Below, one piece after another: positions 57,400 to 64,000 of a DNA stretch of 64,000 nucleotides. Source of the DNA: Hordeum vulgare subsp. vulgare. Taxonomy: Eukaryota > Streptophyta > Magnoliopsida > Poales > Poaceae. Below the pieces are notes generated by a model. The model had not been told where the DNA came from. It searched no databases and saw only the letters and a program-made list of their open reading frames with translations. The stretch covers positions 534,182,083-534,246,082 of the forward strand of contig NC_058520.1 in the NCBI RefSeq assembly GCF_904849725.1, in the 5' to 3' direction. Both the position numbers and the translations under genes were made by a program. How positions within the stretch are numbered: position 1 is the first letter of the stretch; each line of letters begins with the position of its first letter.

Positions 57400-60300
57400 A
57401 TGGCTCACGCGACAGTCATCCTGAATTTTAATACGTTCCTAGAGAAAGCTAAGTTGAAAGATGATGGAAGCAACTTTGTAGACTGGGCTCGTAATCTTAA
57501 GCTAATCTTACAAGCTGGGAAGAAGGATTATGTCCTTAATGCTGCGTTAGGAGATGAACCACCCGCTACGGCTAATCAGGATGTTAAGAACGCTTGGTTA
57601 GCACGTAAGGAGGACTACTCAATAGTTCAATGTGCAGTCTTGTATGGCTTAGAACCGGGACTTCAACGTCGCTTTGAGCATCATGGAGCATTTGAGATGT
57701 TCCAGGAGTTGAAGTTTATCTTTCAGAAGAACGCCCGGATCGAGAGGTATGAGACCTCCGATAAATTCTATGCTTGCAAGATGGAGGAAAACTCATGTGT
57801 GAGTGAACATGTGCTCAAAATGTCTGGGTACTCAAACCGTCTAGCTGAGCTGGGGATTGAACTCCCGCAAGAAGCTATCACTGACAGAATCCTTCAATCA
57901 CTGCCGCCAAGCTATAAAAGCTTTGTGTTGAACTACAACATGCAAGGGATGAACAAGTCTCCCGGCGAGTTGTTTGCGATGCTGAAAGTCGCAGAGTCTG
58001 AACTCCGTAAAGAGCATCAAGTGTTGATGGTGAATAAGACCACTAGTTTCAAGAGAAACGGCAAAGGCAAGAAGGGCAATTCGAAGAAGAGCGGCAAGCC
58101 TGTTGCCAATCCGACGAAGAAACCCAAAGCTGGACCTAAGCCTGAAACGGAGTGTTACTATTGCAAGGGTATGGGTCACTGGAAGCGTAATTGCCCCAAG
58201 TATGTGGCAGATAAGAAGGCGGCCAAAGAAAAATCAGGTATATTTGATATACATGTTATAGATGTGTACTTAACCGGCTCTCGTAGTAGTGCCTGGGTAT
58301 TCGATACCGGTTCTGTTGCTCATATTTGCAACTCGAAACAGGAACTGCGGAATAGACGATGGCTGGCAAAAGATGAAGTGACGATGCGCGTAGGAAATGG
58401 TTCCAAGGTTGATGCAATCGCCGTCGGCACAGTGTTACTTCAGTTACCGTCAGGATTAGTGATGAACTTAAATCATTGTTATTTAGTGCCTGCGTTGAGC
58501 ATGAACATTATATCTGGATCTTGTTTATTGCGAGACGGTTACTCTTTTAAGTCAGAGAATAATGGTTGTTCTATTTCTATGAGTAACATCTTTTATGGTC
58601 ATGCACCGAATGTGAAAGGATTGTTCATATTGAATCTTGATAGCGATACACATATACATAAAATTGAGACCAAAAGAGTTGGAGTTAACAATGATAGCGC
58701 CATATTTTTGTGGCACTGCCGCTTAGGTCATATTGGTGTAAAGCGCATGAAGAAACTCCATACTGATGGACTTTTGGAGTCACTTGACTTTGATTCACTT
58801 GACACGTGCGAACCATGCCTCATGGGCAAGATGACTAAGACTCCGTTCTCCGGAACAATGGAGCGTGCAAGTGACTTGTTGGAAATCATACATACCGATG
58901 TGTGTGGTCCGATGAGCGTGGAGGCACGCGGTGGATATCGTTATTTTCTCACCTTCACTGACGATTTAAGTAGATATGGTTATGTCTACTTGATGAAGCA
59001 CAAGTCTGAAACATTTGAAAAGTTCAAGCAATTTCAGAGTGAAGTGGAAAATCATCGTAACAAGAAGATCAAGTTCCTACGGTCTAATCGTGGGGGTGAA
59101 TATCTAAGTTTCGAGTTTGGTACTCACTTAAGACAATGTGGAATTGTTTCACAGTTAACACCGCCTGGAACACCACAGCGTAATGGTGTGTCCGAACGTC
59201 GTAATCGTACTCTATTAGAGATGGTGCGATCTATGATGTCTCTTACTGATTTGCCGTTATCGTTTTGGGATTATGCATTACAAACAGCTGCATTCACTTT
59301 AAATAGGGCACCATCAAAATCCGTTGAGACGACACCATACGAACTGTGGTACGGCAAAAGGCCAAAGTTGTCGTTTCTTAAAGTTTGGGGATGTGATGCT
59401 TATGTCAAAAAGCTTCAGCCTGAAAAGCTGGAACCCAAAGCGGAAAAGTGCGTCTTCATAGGTTACCCAAAAGAGACAGTTGGGTACACCTTCTATCTCA
59501 AATCCGAGGGCAAAGTGTTTGTTGCTAAAAACGGAGCTTTTCTCGAGAAGGAGTTTCTCTCGAGAGAATTGAGTGGGAGGAAGATAGAACTTGACGAGGT
59601 TGTCGAACCTCTCATCCCTCTGGATGGTGGCGCAGGGCACCTCTGTCATTGCGACGCCGGTTGAGGAGGAAGTTAATGATGATGATCATGAAACTCCAGT
59701 TCAAGTTTCTGTCGAACCACGCAGGTCGACGAGACCACGTGCTGCTCCAGATTGGTATGGTAATCCCGTCTTATCAATCATGTTGTTGGACAACAATGAA
59801 CCTGCAAATTATGAAGAAGCAATGGTGGGCCCAGATTCCAACAAATGGCTAGAGGCCATGAAATCCGAGATAGGATCCATGTGTGAGAACAAAGTGTGGA
59901 CTTTGGAGGTACTACCTGAGGGCCGCAAGGCCATTCAGAACAAATGAATCTTTAAGAGGAAGACGGACGCTGACGGCAATGTGACCGTTTATAAAGCTCG
60001 ACTTGTGGCAAAGGGTTTTTCACAAGTTCAAGGAGTTGACTACGATGAGAATTTCTCACCCGTAGCAATGCTTAAGTCCGTCAGAATCATGTTAGCAATA
60101 GCTGCATTTTTCGATTATGAAATCTGGCAAATGGATGTCAAAACGGCATTCCTTAACGGGTTCCTTAAGGAAGAGTTGTATATGATACAACCCGAAGGTT
60201 TTGTCGATCCTAAGAATGCTAACAAGGTGTGCAAGCTCCAGCAATCCATTTATGGACTGGTGCAAGCATCTCGGAGTTGGAACAAACGCTTTGATGAGGT

Positions 60301-61372
60301 GATCAAAGCATTTGGGTTTATACAAGTGGTTGGAGAATCTTGTATTTACAAGAAAGTGAGTGGGAGCACTGTGGCGTTTCTAATATTATATGTGGATGAC
60401 ATATTACTGATTGGAAACAACGTAGAGTTTTTGGAAAGCATAAAAGGTTACTTGAATAAAAGTTTCTCGATGAAGGACCTAGGAGAAGCTGTTTACATTC
60501 TAGGCATTAAGATATATAGGGATAGATCAAAACGCCTGATAGGACTTTCACAAAGCACATACCTTGATAAAGTTTTGAAGAGGTTCAAAATGGAACAATC
60601 CAAGAAAGTGTTCTTGCCAGTTCTACAAGGTACGAGATTGATTAAGACTCAGTGCCCAGCAACTGATGAAGATAGAGAGCATATGCGCTCCGTCCCCTAT
60701 GCTTCAGCCATAGGTTCTATCATGTATGCGATGCTGTGCACTAGACCGGATGTTAGCCTAGCCATAAGTATGGCAGGTAGGTTCCAGAGTAATCCAGGAG
60801 TGGATCACTGGACAGCGGTCAAGAATATCCTGAAGTACCTGAAAAGGACTAAGGAGATGTTTCTCGTGTATGGAGGTGACGAAGAGCTCGCCGTAAAAGG
60901 TTACGTCGATGCAAGCTTTGACACAGATCCAGACGACTCTAAGTCGCAAACCGGATACGTATTTATTCTTAATGGGGGTGCGGTAAGCTGGTGCAGTTCC
61001 AAGCAAAGCGTCGTAGCAGATTCTACATGTGAAGCGGAGTACATGGCTGCCTCGGAGGTGGCTAAGGAGGGTGTCTGGATGAAGTAGTTCATGATGGATC
61101 TTGGAGTGGTGCCAAGCGCACTGAATCCAATAACCTTGTTTTGTGATAACACGGGCGCCATTGCCTTAGCAAAGGAACCACGGTTTCACAAGAAGACCAG
61201 ACACAACAAACGACGCTTCAACCTCATCCGCGACTACGTCGAGGGAGAGGACGTAAACATATGCAAAGTGCACACGGATCTGAATATAGCAGACCCGCTG
61301 ACTAAACCTCTTCCACGGCCAAAGCATGATCAACACCAGAACTGTATGGGTATTAGATTTATTACAATGTAA
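57400..61372 (+). pseudogene. Angela B gag-pol, frameshift, two stops and a lost integrase Asp
   Basis: Starts MAHATVILNFN, as in A. Zinc knuckle CYYCKGMGHWKRNC is intact (near residue 251), as are protease DTGS and the integrase zinc motif (WHCRLGHI, CEPCLMGK). The second catalytic Asp of integrase is Asn (codon AAT at 59086-59088, in RSNRGGEY). An 8-bp deletion near 59638 shifts the frame after GGAG. TGA at 59945-59947 stands at a Trp codon of A, and TAG at 61085-61087 at a Gln codon. The RT centre LYVDDILLIGNN and RNase H motifs are otherwise kept. Both stops are G-to-A or C-to-T changes, as expected from decay of methylated cytosine. Confidence 0.94.
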
Positions 61373-61424
61373 ATCACATGGTGATGTGAGGGCTAGATTA
61401 TTGACTCTAGTGCAAGTGGAAGAC

Positions 61425-63251
61425 TGTTGGAATTATGCCCTAGAGGCAATAATAAATATATAGTTATTATTATTATTCCTGTATCAAGATAATCGTTTAT
61501 TATCCATGCTATAATTGTATTGAATGAAGACTCATTTACATGTGTGGATACATAGACAAAACACCGTCCCTAGCAAGCCTCTAGTTGGCTAGCTAGTTGA
61601 TCAAAGATAGTCATTGTCTTCTGATTATGAACAAGGTGTTGTTGCTTGATAACTGGATCACGTCATTAGGAGAATCACGTGATGGACTAGACCCAAACTA
61701 ATAGACGTAGCATGTTGATCGTGTCATTTTGTTGCTACTGTTTTCTGCATGTCAAGTATTTATTCCTATGACCATGAGATCATATAACTCACTGACACCG
61801 AAGGAATGCTTTGTGTGTATCAAACGTTGCAACGTAACTGGGTGACTATAAAGATGCTCTACAGGTATCTCCGAAGGTGTTAGTTGAGTTAGTATGGATC
61901 AAGACTGGGATTTGTCACTCCGTGTGACGGAGAGGTATCTCGGGGCCCACTCGGTAATACAACATCACACACAAGCCTTGCAAGCAATGTAACTTAGTGT
62001 AAGTTGCGGGATCTTGTATTACGGAACGAGTAAAGAGACTTGCCGGTAAACGAGATTGAAATAGGTATACGGATACTGACGATCGAATCTCGGGCAAGTA
62101 ACATACCGAAGGACAAAGGGAATGACATACGGGATTATATGAATCCTTGGCATTGAGGTTCAAACGATAAGATCTTCGTAGAATATGTAGGATCCAATAT
62201 GGGCATCCAGGTCCCGCTATTGGATATTGACCGAGGAGTCTCTCGGGTCATGTCTACATAGTTCTCGAACCCGCAGGGTCTGCACACTTAAGGTTCGACG
62301 TTGTTTTATGCGTATTTGAGTTATATGGTTGGTTACCAAATGTTGTTCGGAGTCCCGGATGAGATCACGGACGTCACGAGGGTTTTCGGAATAGTCCGGA
62401 AACGAAGATTGATATATAGGATGACCTCATTTGATTACCGGAAGGTTTTCGGCGTTACCGGGAATGTACCGGGAATGACGAATGGGTTCCGGGAGTTCAC
62501 CGGGGGGGGGGGGGCAACCCACCCCGGGGAAGGCCATAGGCCATAAGGGTGGCGCACCAGCCCTTAGTGGGCTGGTGGGACAGCCCAAAAGGGCCCTATG
62601 CGCCATAGAGATAAAAATCAAAGAGAAAGAAAAAAAAAGGGAGGTGGGAAGGAAGGGAAGGACTCCCACCCACCAAACCAAGTCCAACTCGGTTTGGGGG
62701 GGGAGCCTTCCCCCCTTGGACTCGGCCGACCCCCTTGGGGCTCCTTGAGCCCCAAGGCAAGGTCCCCTCCCTCCCACCTATATGTACGGAGGTATTGGGG
62801 CTGATTTGAGATGACTTTCCCACGGCAGCCCGACCACATACCTCCACGGTTTTTCCTCTAGATCGCGTTTCTGCAGATCTCGGGCGGAGCCCTGCTGAGA
62901 CAAGGTCATCACCAACCTCCGGAGTGCCGTCACGCTGCCGGAGAACTCTTCTACCTCTCCGTCTCTCTTGCTGGATCAAGAAGGCCGAGATCATCGTCGA
63001 GCTGTACGTGTGCTGAACGCGGAGGTGCCGTCCGTTCGGTACTAGATCGTGGGACTGATCGCGGGATTGTTCGCGGGGCGGATCGAGGGACGTGAGGACG
63101 TTCCACTACATCAACCGCGTTCACTAACGCTTCTGCTGTACGATCTACAAGGGTACGTAGATCACTCATCCCCTCTCGTAGATGGACATCACCATGATAG
63201 GTCTTCGTGCGCGTAGGAAAATTTTTGTTTCCCATGCGACGTTCACCAACA
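61425..63251 (+). mobile_element. 3' LTR of element B (1827 bp)
   Basis: Full length, TGTTGGAATTATGCCCTAGA to CACCAACA, directly after the polypurine tract. Confidence 0.95.
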
Positions 63252-64000
63252 ACAACGTCGAACCTTAAGTGTGCAGACCCTGCGGGTTCGAGAACTATGT
63301 AGACATGACCCGAGAGACTCCTCGGTCAATATCCAACAGCGGGACCTGGATGCCCATATTGGATCGTACATATTCCACGAAGATCTTATCGTTTGAACCT
63401 CAGTGCCAAGGATTCATATAATCCCGTATGTCATTCCCTTTGTCCTTCGGTATGTTACTTGCCCGAGATTCGATCGTCAGAATCCGCATACCTATTTCAA
63501 TCTCGTTTACCGGCAAGTCTCTTTACTCGTTCCGTAATACAAGATCCCGCAACTTACACTAAGTCACATTGCTTGCAAGGCTTGTGTGTGATGTTGTATT
63601 ACCGAGTGGGCCCCGAGATACCTCTCCGTCACACGGAGTGACAAATCCCAATCTTGATCCATACTATCTCAACTAACACCTTCGGAGATACCTGTAGAGT
63701 ATCTTTATAGTCACCCATTTACGTTGCGATGTTTGATACACACAATGTATTCCTCCAGTGTCAGTGAGTTATATGGTCTCATGGTCATAGGAACAAATAC
63801 TTGACACGCAGAAAACAGTAGCAACAAAATGACACGATCAACATGCTATGTCTATTAGTTTGGGTCTAGTCCATCACGTGATTCCCCTAATGACGTGATC
63901 CAGTTATCAAGCAACAACACCTTGTTTATAATCAGAAGACACTGACTATCTTTGATCAACTGGCTAGCCAACTAGAGGCTTGCTAGGGACAGTATTTTGT
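63252..64000 (-). mobile_element. Continuation of element A 5' LTR, outer part
   Basis: Colinear with 47664-48412 of A's 3' LTR with essentially no length difference. The window ends inside it. Confidence 0.9.

Larger units (their letters stand above)
54640..63251 (+). mobile_element. Angela/BARE-type Copia element B, plus orientation, nested in A, 5' truncated
   Basis: 5' LTR 54640-56145 lacks its first ~318 bp. Then come a leader with primer-binding site, gag-pol 57400-61372, polypurine tract AAGTGGAAGAC (61414-61424) and a full 3' LTR 61425-63251. It sits inside element A's 5' LTR: the A sequence resumes at 63252 with ACAAC, which would be its right target copy. Both B LTRs end GTTCACCAACA, where A has GTTCCCCAACA, so the two elements are separate copies. 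Confidence 0.93.
46726..64000 (-). mobile_element. Angela/BARE-type Copia element A, minus orientation, interrupted by element B
   Basis: Inserted in the Gypsy ORF; GAAAC at 46721-46725 is the left copy of its target duplication. Order on the minus strand: 5' LTR (partly beyond the window, 64000-63252, then 54639-53831), primer-binding site 53829-53817, leader, gag-pol 52575-48594, polypurine tract at 48552-48542, 3' LTR 48541-46726. About 129 bp of its 5' LTR should lie beyond 64000, judged from the 3' LTR. Element B (54640-63251) is nested in the 5' LTR. Confidence 0.92.

Noticed and set aside
1..64000. tRNA and rRNA genes
   Set aside because: No cloverleaf-type A and B box arrangement or rRNA-like sequence was noticed on either strand, though a covariance search was not possible.

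Overview
The window is intergenic and peri-genic DNA of a Triticeae grass (wheat, Aegilops, barley or rye type). I base this on the transposon content: Angela/BARE-type Copia elements with 1.8-kb LTRs, Athila-like Gypsy elements whose LTRs begin TGATACGTCTC, CACTA transposons with CACTA-type termini and subterminal repeats, and Tourist- and Stowaway-like MITEs. Species cannot be decided from sequence alone. Only one host gene looks intact: a single-exon MATH-BTB gene at 20168-21253. A paralogous copy at 34424-37216 is a pseudogene broken by three transposon insertions and a nonsense codon.

Layout. 1-2141 is the 3' end of a Copia element (intact RT/RNase H frame plus 3' LTR). 2142-2645 is a CACTA remnant. 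3448-5880 is a decayed plus-strand Athila-like Gypsy (LTR piece and gag). 5881-11879 is a minus-strand CACTA composite with a broken TNP-type transposase-associated gene, GC-rich and 337-bp tandem arrays, and an intron-bearing DEDDy 3'-5' exonuclease gene next to the terminus at 11879. 12814-14356 and 14567-19378 are two solo LTRs on the minus strand, the second about 4.8 kb. The MATH-BTB gene follows. 23357-29412 is a complete Copia element with 5-bp target duplications and a polyprotein frame broken by one amber codon. 29457-34347 holds a Harbinger-like element, a non-LTR retroposon with a 14-bp target duplication, and two MITEs. 34424-39640 is the MATH-BTB pseudogene with its duplicated 3' flank, which carries a CACTA element. 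40288-42260 holds gene-like debris and a 373-bp hairpin element.

The right third is a three-level nest. A minus-strand Athila-like Gypsy (42368-46725, continuing beyond the window) was hit inside its ORF by Angela element A (minus, from 46726). Element A's 5' LTR was then hit by Angela element B (plus, to 63251). A deletion at 54639/54640 removed part of A's LTR and the first ~318 bp of B's 5' LTR. The result is a large inverted repeat with arms of about 7.9 kb. The last 749 bp resume A's interrupted 5' LTR.

The most unusual signal is a small promoter-like module: a plant snRNA USE-like box (GTCCCACCYCG), exactly 24 bp, then TTTATAAG or CTTATAAG. It occurs four times in three unrelated contexts: a CACTA, both LTRs of a Copia, and the hairpin element. 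In the CACTA it is followed by a potential ~139-nt structured RNA ending in seven Ts. These calls come from reading the sequence by eye; no alignment or database search was run.
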